Positions 43,301-53,500 of a stretch of 64,000 nucleotides of DNA are shown here, piece by piece. Below the pieces are notes generated by a model. That model saw only the letters and a list, made by a program, of their open reading frames with translations, made no database searches and was not told the DNA's origin. The stretch spans positions 1 to 64,000 of the forward strand of contig NZ_WHNZ01000013.1 of the NCBI RefSeq assembly GCF_013141725.1, read 5' to 3'. How positions within the stretch are numbered: position 1 is the first letter of the stretch; every line of letters starts with the position of its first letter. This stretch comes from Paenibacillus planticolens (GTDB lineage Bacteria; Bacillota; Bacilli; Paenibacillales; NBRC-103111). Made by a program: the position numbers and the translations under genes.

Positions 43301-46300
43301 CCGTTCACACGGTTCCAGGAAAGATTCACTTTCCCCATATCGGCTTGCGCCTGCACGCCAGTTACCTGCGGTACCGCCTGCAGTTCATCATCCGAAACCA
43401 TCATATAACCGGTTAGTGCCGGGACAGTCAAAGAGATTTTACCCGAAGCGACAACCGCCTTGGCACTTCCATAAAGTTGGTCAGTCAGAGCGAGCCCATC
43501 CGGCAGGAACCCGGCCACATCCGCTTCGATCAACTGCGAGGTCGCTCCCCGATTCACGACGAGCAGAGCTCCGCGGGAATCGTTCTTACGCGCATAAGCG
43601 ATAACGGTTCCTTGCGAATAGACGGCTTTAAGGTCGCCGGTCCGGAACACGGCATTGTCACCACGGACTTTAGCCGCTTTTTGGTAAACGCTCAAAAGAT
43701 TCTGGTAATCACCTGTTCCGCTGAACGTACCGTCCCCATTCGCCGCAACCCGTTCCCACGGGAAAAAGCGCCGGGAATCCGGATCTTTCGTACCGGTCAA
43801 GCCCACTTCATCCCCATAGTAAATCGTAGGAGCACCAGGGTAGCCCATTTGGAAAATGGCCGTCAGTTCCTGGAGCTTTTTCGCATTCGCGCTCGCTTCA
43901 GGGGCGATGACGAGATGCTCTTCCTCCCACTCCGGATGGTCGTATTTGGTAATGGAACGCGTCGTATCATGGGAATCCACGAGGTTCATCAGCGCTTCCC
44001 AAGCTTCTTTCGGATAATCTTCGCGGATTGATTCCAGCGCCTGATTGAACGCATCGGCATTGCCGCCTAGAAGGAAGCTTTGCAAAGCCCCGCGGAACCG
44101 GTAGTTCATAACGGAGTCAAACTGATCGCCAAGCAGAAACTTCGTGGCAACGCCCCACTCTTCGCCGATAATGACCGGCTCATCTATCGCTGTGCCGTTA
44201 ACATTCGTGCGGCCTGCGGCCGATTTCACAGCTTCGCGGAACTTGCCCCAAGTGCCCGCCGACACATCCGGCGCCACGTCCAGCCGCCATCCGCTCGTGC
44301 CCATCCACAACCAGCGTTGGGAGTTCGCAAATTGCATAGCTTTTTGCGCTTCCGCCTCGGTTAATCCAGTCAGACTATGTCCAATGACATTGTCCCGGTA
44401 ATGGATATTGTTCCACTCATGCTGCCCGGGAAGGGACAAGGTATCAGCCGGCAAATACTCGGTAGGCATCGTTTGCGGGTCTTTGGCATCCATCACCGGC
44501 AGCGAATCATAGCCCCACCAAGCATCATATTTATAATGCAGATTATCGTCGTCGCGGTCCTTCACTTTTTCATTCGTCACTGTAAACCAGGAGACATACC
44601 TGAAATCGTCTGGCCACTTGTAATTCTGGCCCGTCATCGGGTTGATCTGGCTCGTGAACGAGGCGCGAACAGCAGTTTCGGCCTGCTCTTGCGTCATGGA
44701 AGACGCGTTCATCTTATCGTAAACCGCTGCCCAATATTCGTAAGCGCCTATCTCTGGATATTTGCCGTACCGGTCAAAATAAATCGAATCGTCACCGACG
44801 TGATTAAACACACCATCGTTAATCACTTTGATTCCAGCCGTACGGGCCGCTTTCGTGAAGTTCTCGAATACTTGGTCCGAGGCTTCCCGGGTTTTGACGT
44901 AATCCAAACCGGAAGCCGGATCACCCGGCGTATTGTAAACCGGTTGTCCGAACATTGGATCCAAATGCTTGTAGTCCGTTGCATCATATTTGTGATTGGA
45001 CGCCGCCCATGAGACGGGGTTCAAATAAACAGCCGTAATGCCCAGCGATTTCAAATAGCCAAGCTTCTGTTCAATCCCTTGAATGTCGCCGCCGTAAAAT
45101 TCATTCGTCCAAGCCCCATCCGTTTTCGCATCCGGGTAATACGGTTTGTTCTCCGGTTTGGACCGGTCTGGATTCTCAGGCACAACGGAAGTCCCGCCCC
45201 AAACCTGAGCCGGTGTGGGATCGTTCGGCACGCCGCCGTCAAAATACTGGAGCTGCTGGCCATTCTTGCTCGTGCCATATTTGGGATCAAGGACACCGCG
45301 CGCGCCGTCTACCGTCTTAGCCCGGTTGTTATCCTTCGATCCATCAAAAAATCTGTCCGGGAATATCTGATACACAACCGCATTTTTCATCCAATCGGGT
45401 GTTTGGTAATCCGGTGCGTAAACCGTCAGATCATAAGGAACGGCGCCTTCATCCACAACCGATCCTGAACCGCCCCGGAGGCTGTCGTCGCCGTACTCGG
45501 CTTTTGACGGACCGTCGACAACAATGAATTTATAGCCCCAAATCCCAACCTTGTCTGCAAAATCTGCCCCCGGCACCGTAACTTCCCAGTATTCCTTGTC
45601 GGCTACCGTAGTGACTTTCTTCATCAGGTAGGCTTTGGATAAGCCATCGGGAGCGCTCAATTCCGCCTTTGCCGTCTGCAGGTCGCCCTTTGCCGCTGCG
45701 ATACGGAGTGTGAGGTCCTGTCCGCCCGCCGGAATGGCGCCGAATGGCTTTTTGTACGTCACCGAACGACTGTCAAAAAAGAGGCTTTCCTTCTTGATTT
45801 GACCGTCAAAAGCACCATCTTGTGGCACATAATCATGAGTAAGCGCTTTCGTTTGAGCGGCATTATCAAAGGTAAAAGTGACATCAGTCTCGTCTACCGT
45901 TGCAATCTTCACATTGGATCCCGATGCCGTTCCGTAATTCGGCGCATCCCAATTGGGACCGAACACGATTTTGGCTTCATAGCTGCCGACCGGAATATGG
46001 CGCTGCAGCTTATACACCGTATTATTAAAAAGATAATCGACGAACATCTGGTTCGCTCCGCCCGGTGACCATTCGGCTTCTCCGAACAAAGGTTGAATGC
46101 TGCCTACAAGGCGTGGCTGCTCGTTCGAACCAAGCGCCGGCGTGTACGGCTGGATCCCAGCCACTCCGGGAAGTGAAATCCGCGCCTCGCCTATCTCATC
46201 GTTCACATAAAAACGAACCTCCGTCGTTTCTCCCAAGCTGAAGGCAAAGTTATTGCCGCTGTTTGCGTATCCGTCCCAGGAACCGCTTCTGACAATCTTA

Positions 46301-46575
46301 AATTCATAAGATCCGGCAGGAAGCTCTTTGGACAAAGCATAAAATTCGCCCGCCAAGTGCTTCATTCGGGTATCCGTCGAAGCGTTGTCCCAGCCTTGAA
46401 AGCTGCCTGCAACGACCCATTTGCTTTTTCCTCCAGGCTGCTCCGTGAATGGATCCGCTGCCGCAAGTACACGCGTTGAACCTGCGAACAGTCCAGTAAG
46501 CAGCTGCACGGTCAGCAAAAGTGCGGATAGTGCAGACAAAAACCGCGTACCTCGTTTTCGATGCCATAAGCCCAT
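40303..46575 (-). CDS. SLH-anchored GH13 amylase/pullulanase, multidomain
   Basis: A 2090-aa cell-surface starch-degrading enzyme. It has a signal peptide (1-39), then two X25-like modules (KWVVAGSFQGWDN near 55; the second about 150-260) and a beta-sandwich N-domain. The GH13 barrel (about 395-1010) has motif I NDGVFNHVGDD (about 587), motif II GWRLDVAPDV (nucleophile Asp, about 763), motif III IIGEEWGV (acid/base Glu, about 805) and motif IV NLVDSHDTTRS (about 868). Two Fn3 domains (about 1080 and 1290), another starch-binding-like module (INIAGSFNGWN, about 1395), a Big_2 domain (about 1625-1690) and three SLH repeats (from about 1905) follow. Whether it cuts alpha-1,4 or alpha-1,6 bonds cannot be read from sequence alone. 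A cre-like site lies just upstream. Confidence 0.93.
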   Translation of the reverse strand: MGLWHRKRGTRFLSALSALLLTVQLLTGLFAGSTRVLAAADPFTEQPGGKSKWVVAGSFQGWDNASTDTRMKHLAGEFYALSKELPAGSYEFKIVRSGSWDGYANSGNNFAFSLGETTEVRFYVNDEIGEARISLPGVAGIQPYTPALGSNEQPRLVGSIQPLFGEAEWSPGGANQMFVDYLFNNTVYKLQRHIPVGSYEAKIVFGPNWDAPNYGTASGSNVKIATVDETDVTFTFDNAAQTKALTHDYVPQDGAFDGQIKKESLFFDSRSVTYKKPFGAIPAGGQDLTLRIAAAKGDLQTAKAELSAPDGLSKAYLMKKVTTVADKEYWEVTVPGADFADKVGIWGYKFIVVDGPSKAEYGDDSLRGGSGSVVDEGAVPYDLTVYAPDYQTPDWMKNAVVYQIFPDRFFDGSKDNNRAKTVDGARGVLDPKYGTSKNGQQLQYFDGGVPNDPTPAQVWGGTSVVPENPDRSKPENKPYYPDAKTDGAWTNEFYGGDIQGIEQKLGYLKSLGITAVYLNPVSWAASNHKYDATDYKHLDPMFGQPVYNTPGDPASGLDYVKTREASDQVFENFTKAARTAGIKVINDGVFNHVGDDSIYFDRYGKYPEIGAYEYWAAVYDKMNASSMTQEQAETAVRASFTSQINPMTGQNYKWPDDFRYVSWFTVTNEKVKDRDDDNLHYKYDAWWGYDSLPVMDAKDPQTMPTEYLPADTLSLPGQHEWNNIHYRDNVIGHSLTGLTEAEAQKAMQFANSQRWLWMGTSGWRLDVAPDVSAGTWGKFREAVKSAAGRTNVNGTAIDEPVIIGEEWGVATKFLLGDQFDSVMNYRFRGALQSFLLGGNADAFNQALESIREDYPKEAWEALMNLVDSHDTTRSITKYDHPEWEEEHLVIAPEASANAKKLQELTAIFQMGYPGAPTIYYGDEVGLTGTKDPDSRRFFPWERVAANGDGTFSGTGDYQNLLSVYQKAAKVRGDNAVFRTGDLKAVYSQGTVIAYARKNDSRGALLVVNRGATSQLIEADVAGFLPDGLALTDQLYGSAKAVVASGKISLTVPALTGYMMVSDDELQAVPQVTGVQAQADMGKVNLSWNRVNGAESYRIYRAAIEGGAVQLVGSTADLNYLDVNVVNGTKYYYAVTARIGSGESFLSDMVAATPAFRIASLGTPSTVTDNVYLGVGKMTGRITVNVNIPGLTDDAALAGKEAPNLLARLGFYREGTDPASAQDTKLRYDSDQSGSKMYWGSFEPTEAGVYHYFAKVSTDNGEHYTQSATVALEVYGDPNDTTAPAAPILSPIAVESNRSYLKWTASDSSIAGFDVYRQSVTDATYQKIATLAAAATDYTDYAVSNDVLYTYQVAAFDQSYNRSFSEKQSVTPKLVMVDVLMRLHLPDYTPTSDDINIAGSFNGWNASSTKLHVPSGATDRGVVEYSFKMMAGKSIEYKYTRGTWETEAFTSHTRTPGDTADYGNWAYSSTVTNMKLTIKNEGGNQMVVNDYVLRWVDMPMILTMPRITYGSNVAYSTEESSFKLKGVVPYGVSFSINGQPIPPNSMDAAGNVELNAIPLSPGPNHFVLHIEPTPETLALPWYEDKGRAGQATKTLTLDITRTSGGSAQEPVLNELHWSEVNTALTVGDTRQLQVIGVYSDDSKKTLTGVEFTSSNTTIADVMNEGLVTAKAQGNAKITASFGGKSVELILSISSAPSNGGGGSDGDGDTPATTPVVKPTATKQIDEAALKSGKDGKVSIELSSGEREVKLPVNAAELLGSKILEIKQGGISLEVPSSLLQALANLIPDGSSDGAGLSLSVNPVEVEAAQKLIKQGAERAGASIKPVSTVYDFTLSALTKDGKTFKLPTFDQPVTLLFHVQDGANLPLSGVYYVSDAGELAYIGGTWENGVLKAKVSHFSKYAVLEYNKSFNDLPAAHWAANAVKELAALHVVEGVTLAAFAPEREVTRAEFSAMLVRALKLSAKGEASLPFSDVPSSAWYSAAVAAAYSNGIVGGRDSTTFAPDAPITRQEMAAMVVRAYGVHKGTNATAAGSLVGFVDAAGIAPWARSFVQSALQLKLMQGRSEREFAPAGITTRAESAQVLLNLLHAGK

Positions 46576-46602
46576 CGTTATGTATCCTCCTTAAATTTGG
46601 TA

Positions 46603-46618
46603 AAAAGAGCGCTTTCTT
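46603..46618 (-). promoter_or_regulatory. candidate CcpA cre site
   Basis: Minus strand AAGAAAGCGCTCTTTT, matching about ten of fourteen positions of the cre consensus around a GAAAGCGCTCTT core. It lies 28 bp ahead of the amylase start, a normal place for catabolite repression of a starch enzyme. A TATGAT box (46630-46625) lies upstream, without a convincing -35. Confidence 0.55.
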
Positions 46619-46736
46619 CAAAATATCATAGCATGCCCCTCTAACTACGTGAGTGTATAATATTGACAACCTGCCCGTATCTATGTGACTTGTTTATTTG
46701 AAGGAAACGGATTGTAGAGGCACTCGAGATATAAGA

Positions 46737-46993
46737 AAAACCGTCAGGGAATTCACCCTAACGGTCCTTTTTTGCGATTCTTTACTTTGCCGTGTGGGAA
46801 CTCTATTCCCTTATTCCGGAAAAAAGCGGAATTTCGAGCGCCCGTGGGGAACTACAGGGTCTTATTTCACCTCAATGCCCTAACGATCTGCTCGGATTGG
46901 TGGAATAGCGGACCCTAGTTCCCTTTCCCTTGCCTTAAGGGCTATTTCTAGCAAAATAACGCCCTGTAGTTCCCCCTCCCTCCAGCGGGGCAT
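46737..46993. repeat. hairpin plus dispersed repeat, copy B
   Basis: The second copy of the element at 39945-40264, in the same orientation: hairpin CCGTCAGGG/CCCTAACGG with T-runs on both strands (46737-46776), then the repeat unit from about 46797 to 46993. The hairpin can end the haem-uptake operon, read on the minus strand. No gene is seen in 46576-47019. Confidence 0.8.
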
Positions 46994-47019
46994 GGAGACA
47001 AGAGGGGCTCGGATCTGCA

Positions 47020-47841
47020 TCATTCCACCAACGGTGTGAGCTTTCCGTGTATGACTAATCTTCCTTCCGTGGAGTCAAGCGTGTAGTCGCAGGTTGACAG
47101 GGTAAGAATGGAATCGCTTGCTGTTAACTCTCCGTCAGTCTCATATAACGAGCGGTTCTGAATCGTATGCAGGAACGATGCATATGCAGCGTCATCGGCA
47201 AAATCGGTTTGAATATAGTTGAATTCAGTCGTCGTATAGTAAACTGCAAAAATATCCACCCGATAGGATTGATGCAAGCTTTCATATAAGAACGTCCGGT
47301 GTGATTGAAAAAACGCCGGGTCCAAATATTTCTTTAAATTCCCGAACATAGAGCCGTCCTTCATCCGGTGGCCATAAATAATGATGTTGCGTTCGTGTAC
47401 GCTTGCATGATTCCGGAAATCCATGAATAGGCTTCCGGCAGCCACGGGCTCCCTTTCAAAGTTTCTGCCCAAATAGTAATCATTGTCGGATGCCTGAACG
47501 ACAGGATAATTAATTTGGGTATCGCTGATTTGCAGCCATCCGACCGTATCCGGATTTCGCACAAGCAAACGATCGAATTTGGAGGGCTCCCGGTTCTGTC
47601 CTGACGCCAGCGCAAGCTGAGCCATAGGCCACCAACTTCCGGCCTTATATAGTTCCTGCGCCTCCTTCATAACTCTTGCGTTCTCGGAACTGGCCCACAC
47701 ATAGCCAATTAGCCTGCAGGCGCAGCCAATAAATACGACCAAACAGAGAAGTATCACAAGGTTAGACGACAGACTATGACTATTTTTCCTCAGCTTCCTA
47801 AATCCCGATAGGCACCATGTATAAACCCGCATCCTGATCAT
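47020..47841 (-). CDS. srtB: class B sortase
   Basis: A transpeptidase that anchors sorting-signal proteins to peptidoglycan. The 273-aa product has an N-terminal membrane span (about 27-48), DTQINYPVVQASDNDYYLGR, the catalytic His in IIIYGHRMKDGSMFG, the Cys in ILTLSTCDYTLD and the Arg in EGRLVIHGKL: the B-class layout. Its likely substrate is the NPQTG-carrying NEAT protein at the start of the same operon. The open frame begins 44 bp inside the ATPase gene; a later in-frame start (ATG 47832 or below) is possible. Confidence 0.93.
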   Translation of the reverse strand: MIRMRVYTWCLSGFRKLRKNSHSLSSNLVILLCLVVFIGCACRLIGYVWASSENARVMKEAQELYKAGSWWPMAQLALASGQNREPSKFDRLLVRNPDTVGWLQISDTQINYPVVQASDNDYYLGRNFEREPVAAGSLFMDFRNHASVHERNIIIYGHRMKDGSMFGNLKKYLDPAFFQSHRTFLYESLHQSYRVDIFAVYYTTTEFNYIQTDFADDAAYASFLHTIQNRSLYETDGELTASDSILTLSTCDYTLDSTEGRLVIHGKLTPLVE

Positions 47842-48580
47842 GTTTTACGATGACGTCAACTCCATAAACCGATTTGATCATAGGCTCCGTCATGATTTCA
47901 TGTGGAGCGCCTTCCATAAACAATTGACCGTTTTTCATGACGATGAGCCGGTCGCTGTAACGAATCGCCTGATTCATATCGTGCAGCACCATGACTATTG
48001 TCAAACCTTGATCGACATTCAACTTTTTGATTAACTCCAAGATTTCGATCTGATAATACATATCCAAAAACGTCGTCGGCTCATCCAGAAATAAAATGGA
48101 CGTGCGCTGAGCAATCGCCATAGCGATCCAGACACGCTGCCTTTCACCGCCCGACAATTGCTGCAGGGTCTTCGTGCGCTTGTCTTGAAGATTCGTGCAA
48201 GTCAGCGCCCACTCAATCGCCTCCTCGTCTTCCTCTCTCTCTTGCGTGAATAAAGTTCTATGAGGCAGCCGCCCAAAGCTTGTTAACTTTTCGACTGTTA
48301 AGTCGGAAGGAGCCTCATTGCTCTGGTGGACAACGGCCAGCTTCTTGGCCAGCTCTTTCGTTTTATACAGGTTTAGCTCTTTGCCGTCCAGAACGACCTG
48401 GCCGGTATGCGGCGCATAATTGTTCGACATCACCCCAAGAAGCGTTGACTTCCCGCAGCCATTGGGACCGATGATCGTCGTAATTTTGCCCATAGCAATT
48501 TCACTCGTCACAGATTTCAATTGATCATTCTTCTTATCGTAGGAAAAAGAGATATTGTTAATTTCCACGAATCTTATCAC
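47798..48580 (-). CDS. haem/iron ABC transporter ATPase
   Basis: A FecE-type ATPase, 260 aa, energising the permease encoded just upstream. Walker A is IIGPNGCGKSTLLG (about 38-51), the signature LSGGERQRVWIAMA, Walker B SILFLDEPTTFLDM, and the switch His in VMVLHDMNQA. The start is GTG 48580, overlapping the permease by 23 bp. By context (NEAT proteins, Fur boxes) the substrate is haem or iron. Confidence 0.92.
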   Translation of the reverse strand: MIRFVEINNISFSYDKKNDQLKSVTSEIAMGKITTIIGPNGCGKSTLLGVMSNNYAPHTGQVVLDGKELNLYKTKELAKKLAVVHQSNEAPSDLTVEKLTSFGRLPHRTLFTQEREEDEEAIEWALTCTNLQDKRTKTLQQLSGGERQRVWIAMAIAQRTSILFLDEPTTFLDMYYQIEILELIKKLNVDQGLTIVMVLHDMNQAIRYSDRLIVMKNGQLFMEGAPHEIMTEPMIKSVYGVDVIVKHDQDAGLYMVPIGI

Positions 48581-49541
48581 TCTTTCTCAGCATGAATATT
48601 AAAAACGGCCCCCCAATAACTGCCATGATAATGGAAGCAGGAATTTCGGAAGGTGCAAGCACCGTGCGCCCCAGCGTATCGGCGGATAAAACTAATAGCG
48701 CCCCGCCCAAAGCCGAGAAAGGAATCAAAATCTTATGATCCGATCCTACCAATAGACGAGCGATATGAGGAACCAGCAAGCCGACGAAAGCAATCATCCC
48801 GCCAATAGCGGTCGCTACCGCAGCGAGCAAAACCGCAACTACAGAAATAATTAAACGTGCCCGCGTTACCCTGAGCCCCAAATTTTGCGCCGATTTATCC
48901 TGAAGTGAAAGCATATTGCACCAAGCATATAAAAAGAAGGATACGACTAAACCGATTGACCCATAGATAAGCATCACATGGACGTCATTCCATGTCTTCA
49001 TCGTAAAGATCGAAGTAACAGCCTGATTAATGCTGGTCACGGCATAGCTTCCGCGATAATTAAACGACTGTCCCAATCCCGTGAAGGTGGCATTAATGGC
49101 GAGACCTACTAAGATAATGCGGATCGGACTCAGACCGGATTTCCAGGAAAAGGAATAGACCAAGAAGCAGGCCAGCGCTCCTCCAAAAAAAGCAAACACC
49201 GGCAGCCAATAAAACAACTGCGGAAACAGCGTAACGAACAGCAGCGAAACGACACCCGCTCCAGAGGATATGCCGATTACCCCGGCGTCAGCGAGCGGGT
49301 TTCTCATCACAGCCTGCAGCAGAACGCCGGAAACGGCTAGTGTCGCTCCAACGAATAGAGCCACAATAATTCGCGGCAAGCGCAAATCCTTAATAATCTC
49401 TACTTTCTTGTTTGTCCCCATAAAAAGACCTTGTATAAATTCAAGACTGCCAACCTTGATACTACCTGAGGTTACGGACACTAACGTTACGATGAGAAGC
49501 AGGAGGATAACGACTACCAAGCTCCATCCGATTTTATTCAT
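48558..49541 (-). CDS. haem/iron ABC transporter permease, FecCD family
   Basis: A BtuC/FecCD-type permease with about ten membrane spans. Family motifs are visible: LRLPRIIVALFVGATLAVSG, QAVMRNPLADAGVIGISSGA and AFVGLLVPHIARLLVGSDHK. I chose ATG 49541, with AAAGGACGAG five bases upstream, giving 327 aa; ATG 49562 has no well-spaced ribosome site. It lies between the binding protein and the ATPase. Confidence 0.92.
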   Translation of the reverse strand: MNKIGWSLVVVILLLLIVTLVSVTSGSIKVGSLEFIQGLFMGTNKKVEIIKDLRLPRIIVALFVGATLAVSGVLLQAVMRNPLADAGVIGISSGAGVVSLLFVTLFPQLFYWLPVFAFFGGALACFLVYSFSWKSGLSPIRIILVGLAINATFTGLGQSFNYRGSYAVTSINQAVTSIFTMKTWNDVHVMLIYGSIGLVVSFFLYAWCNMLSLQDKSAQNLGLRVTRARLIISVVAVLLAAVATAIGGMIAFVGLLVPHIARLLVGSDHKILIPFSALGGALLVLSADTLGRTVLAPSEIPASIIMAVIGGPFLIFMLRKSDKIRGN

Positions 49542-49569
49542 GTATTCTCGTCCTTTGTTCATCCCTATT

Positions 49570-50469
49570 TTATGGATACAGCATCTTCACAAGCTCATCC
49601 AAGGCTTCCGTAGCGGCAAGATTGCCCGTTGTTCCGAACAAATCCTCCTGCAAATCATAAACCCGGTTATGCTGAACCGCCTCGAAATGCTTCCATATAT
49701 CATTTTTCTGGAATTCCTTATCGAACATTTTGATGACTTCATCCGGCAGCCCATGAGCCGCTCGTAAAATAATGTCCGGGTTCGCCTGCTGCAAATATTC
49801 GGTGTTCGATGCCAAATATTCAACTTTCTGTCCTTGCACCACATTAATACCGCCTGCCCGCTTAACAAGATCTCCGATATAGGAGTTCTCCGTCGCCACC
49901 AGATAGCTTCCCGGCACTCCCAGCAAAATGAGCACGCTTGGCTGCTTCTTGCCAGCAATCTTCTGATCGATTTCCTTTTGCTTGTCATTGTACTTAGCGA
50001 CGATCGCCTGAGCCTGCTTCTGACGATTGTATTTATCGCCGAGCGTGATAATTTCTTTGTTCATTTTGTCCAGACTTGTGAGATTAAGAAAAGTCGCCTG
50101 GACAGCGGCATTTTTGAATACCGGCGCCAAATCATATTCTAATGTCGTCACCGACAGCACTTCTGTCGGATCCAATGATTTCACAACCTCCATATTCGGA
50201 CTCATCGGATTCCCGACTTTGGGCACCCCGTCATAACGCTTGGGAAGCTCCTTCGAGCTAGTAGGAACGCCAGCCAACTCCATCTCCAAAGCGTCCATTA
50301 TTTGTGCGGCCGCAACCGTAGTCGCAATAACGCGCTTATCGCTCTGCACGTCGGCAGCCGGAGCTGCTGTCTGAGAGGCAGCAGCGTTGTCCGAAGCCGT
50401 TCCCGACGAGCAGCCCGCTGTCATGACCAACATAGCGGCAAGCAGCATCGCTCCCATTCTTTTATTCAT
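49570..50469 (-). CDS. haem/iron-binding lipoprotein, IsdE-like
   Basis: The substrate-binding component of the minus-strand transporter. ATG 50469 gives a lipoprotein signal with lipobox MTAGC (Cys 20); a longer frame starting at GTG 50511 puts residues before the signal and is less likely. The mature part has the two-lobed cluster A-9 pattern (KRVIATTVAAAQIMDALEME, NMEVVKSLDPTEVLSV, ENSYIGDLVKRAGGINVVQG). In Isd systems this protein receives haem from NEAT proteins. About 299 aa. Confidence 0.9.
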   Translation of the reverse strand: MNKRMGAMLLAAMLVMTAGCSSGTASDNAAASQTAAPAADVQSDKRVIATTVAAAQIMDALEMELAGVPTSSKELPKRYDGVPKVGNPMSPNMEVVKSLDPTEVLSVTTLEYDLAPVFKNAAVQATFLNLTSLDKMNKEIITLGDKYNRQKQAQAIVAKYNDKQKEIDQKIAGKKQPSVLILLGVPGSYLVATENSYIGDLVKRAGGINVVQGQKVEYLASNTEYLQQANPDIILRAAHGLPDEVIKMFDKEFQKNDIWKHFEAVQHNRVYDLQEDLFGTTGNLAATEALDELVKMLYP

Positions 50470-50546
50470 GCCCGATTCTACGTCCTTCCCCTTAAAAATT
50501 ACAGAGGACACCAGTAACCTGGTATCCCCTTTCTTTCTATTCTTGA

Positions 50547-53500
50547 CTACTTGGATTCAGCCTGCTTCAGCATCGCTAGAATCAAAGTAACTGCTTCCGC
50601 CCGGCTGGCGCTCAGGTTCGGAGCAAACGTATTGTTCTCACGACCGCTAATCAATCCGAGACGGTATGCTTCCGCTACAGAGGATTGCGCCCACTGCGGG
50701 ATTTCATCTGCATCCGTAAATGTTAACGGGGCTTTGCCATCTGTGGACAAACCTAATGCGCGAACAATCATAACAACCAATTCAGAACGGTTAATGCTTC
50801 GATCGGCGCGGAACGAACCGTCTTCATAGCCATTGATGATCTTCAATCCGGCTACTGCCGCCAAGCTCGGCTTCGCCCAATCAGGAATGCTATCCAGGTC
50901 GCTAAATGTCAATGCACTGTCCACTGCTTTCAACTTCAACGCGTTGCTGAGCATCACGGCAAACTCGGCGCGTGTCACTTGACCGTTCGGACGGAACTCG
51001 CCGTTCTCATAGCCACTGACAATACCCAGCTCGATCGCTTTCTCAATAGCGGCTTTAGCCCAATGGCCTTGAATATCCGCCCATTTCTTTGCTTCCGGCT
51101 TATCGCCTTTGGCTTCATCATCTTTGTTGACGTAAGGTTTGATGTCGTTGCCATTAAAGATCAACTGCACATCGTAATCTCCTGTATAGTGACCGGCCCA
51201 GTCCATTCTGACTTGAGCATAGATTTTTGTTTCCGGAGCAAAATCCTTCACAGCAAATCGAATGATTCTGCTGTTCTCTGCTCCATTCGTACTAACGTTC
51301 TCTGCATCTGCAAGCGTTCCATCCTCTTGCTGGATTTTAAAGCCCGGCATCTCTTTGCTCTTCGTTAAAGTAAGATAAACGTAGCTTTTGCCATCAATAA
51401 TCGTCAGCTTAGCAGGCTTCTTCACGAAATCATTCGTGATGGACTTCTGATCACTTCCGCGCAGCATCATATTAAAGTCAACTGCATAGTCGCCAGGCTG
51501 GTAGGCTTCACTTAACGGTTTTACAACTACTGGCTTGATTTCGCCAGGTGATTGTACGCGTACAATACTGCTCTTATCAAATGTAAGATCAACATCGTAA
51601 GAATGATTATAACCAAGTTCCGGCCAATTCACTTTCACCCAACCGGCTGTTTTGACCGTTAAATCAGCGACAGGGAATTGAATAACGCGCGTATTTTTAG
51701 CGTCATCTGAGCTTACAACATCTGTATCGCTTAAGCTGCCATCGTACGCTACTTGGAAACTCGTCGTTTCTTTGCTTTGTTTAAGCGTAAATGATACACG
51801 CATATAGCCGTTAGTCACGGTTAACGTACCAGGTGATACGACATAGTCCTGCATAACCGATCTTTCCGTTGTGCCGTGTTTAAGAATTTTATAATTAATA
51901 CTGTAGGTGCCGTCTGCAATCCCATGGATATTGGTAGGCGGAGGGGAAGTCGGCGTGCCCGGTCCTGATGGGTTACCTGTCCCTGGTCCCGGTGTTCCAG
52001 GATCAACAGGATCAACAGGGTCCGTAGGGCCAACTGGGCCGGAGCCTGCGGACGTAGCCTCTTTAAAGCTGATTTGATAACTTGGATTCACCGTCTGACC
52101 GTTCTCTGTCACGGACAAAAACAGTTTATATGCCGCTGTTAAATCCGGCAGCTCATATTTTGCTTCTTGGGAAGCCGCCAACACGGTAACAAGGTCCGAT
52201 CTTTTCATAGCAATCGCAGGCGAAATGTCCACTGTAGATTGATCCGGAAGAACCCGTTGCAGCTTCGTTATCGTTGTTCCGCTTTTCAGCTTAAAGAAGA
52301 CGACATTCTTTCCGTTCTGAACGCTTAATCTGCTGGTGTCATCAAGATAGGAACTCACCGGCGTTTGAACACCGCCCAGTGCACTACCGTTCAGACTTAC
52401 ATTGTAATTGCCTTCTGAAAGCGGCTGATCGAGAGGGAAAATTCGTGTCACGCTGCTCGCATCAAAAGCAATTTGCAGAGGTTGATCTTCATGAACAACA
52501 CCTGGAACATCAACCACAACTCTTGCATTCAGCTTCGCCGATACATCGTTAACTTCGAATTGAACGGTTCTCGTATCCTCGGCTTGGTTGGCATTCAGTG
52601 TCGTTGTTTCCACCAAAGTCCCGTTCCGTTCCGTCTTGAAGGACGTAATCCAAGAACTTTTCTTCAAAGTGAGGGAAATCGTCTTTTTCCCATTCTGAAT
52701 CGTTAAGCGTCCGCTCGTTAAATCGGTATAGCTCTCCATCAATGACGATTCATTCGTTCCGTCTTTGAGCAGGCTAAATTTGATTTTGTATGACCCGTCA
52801 TCAGGCTGCCCGGGCTGTGTTGGCTTTGGATTGTTCGTAATCACGGAAGCATCGAAAGCCGCAACTGCGGTTTGCAGTTTGGTTAAAGCGTCATCGACTT
52901 GCTTTTGCGTTGCATCAGCATTATTAGCCGTACTTTGCACTGTCGTAATCGCAGTCTGCAGAGCGCTTATCGCGCTAGCCGGGAATTGGCCGGTATAAAC
53001 GCCTTCCTCCGCTTTGTCATGCTTATCTTGGGCGCTTGCAAGCGCTTGGTTCAGCTTCGTTGTATTCGCTGGAACGATGGTGATGGAATACGAAACATCA
53101 TTTACTTTTAACTTGTTGCCCTCGCTGTTCACAAGCTCGATATTCGTCAACGTCACCGGCGCATAGGCCGATTGCGTGACCGACTTGGCTTTGAATTCAA
53201 GCATCAGATAGGCGTTGTTGGCATAAAAGCTTTGCCCATTGGCGCCTGTTAAATTCAGCTTGAGCTGCCCGGCAGCTTGATCGGTGTAAGCTAATGAGAA
53301 ATTGTCAATCAGCGGCTTGGATTTGGCTTTGTCGAGCTCAAGCAGGTTCGAATCGTACGTCAGCGTCATTTCCTGACCATACACCTGTTGATATACAGTT
53401 TTGCTCACGCCTGTAACTCTGAAATTCAGATCCAATACTTGCTTCGGCTCCACAGTCGGCGCGCCGATTAACTCTGCGCTTGGCGGCTTTGGCACGATCC

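Noticed and set aside
43477-45012. Several plus-strand frames of 180-211 codons
   Set aside because: Antisense to the GH13 catalytic domain, without ribosome sites or recognisable domains.
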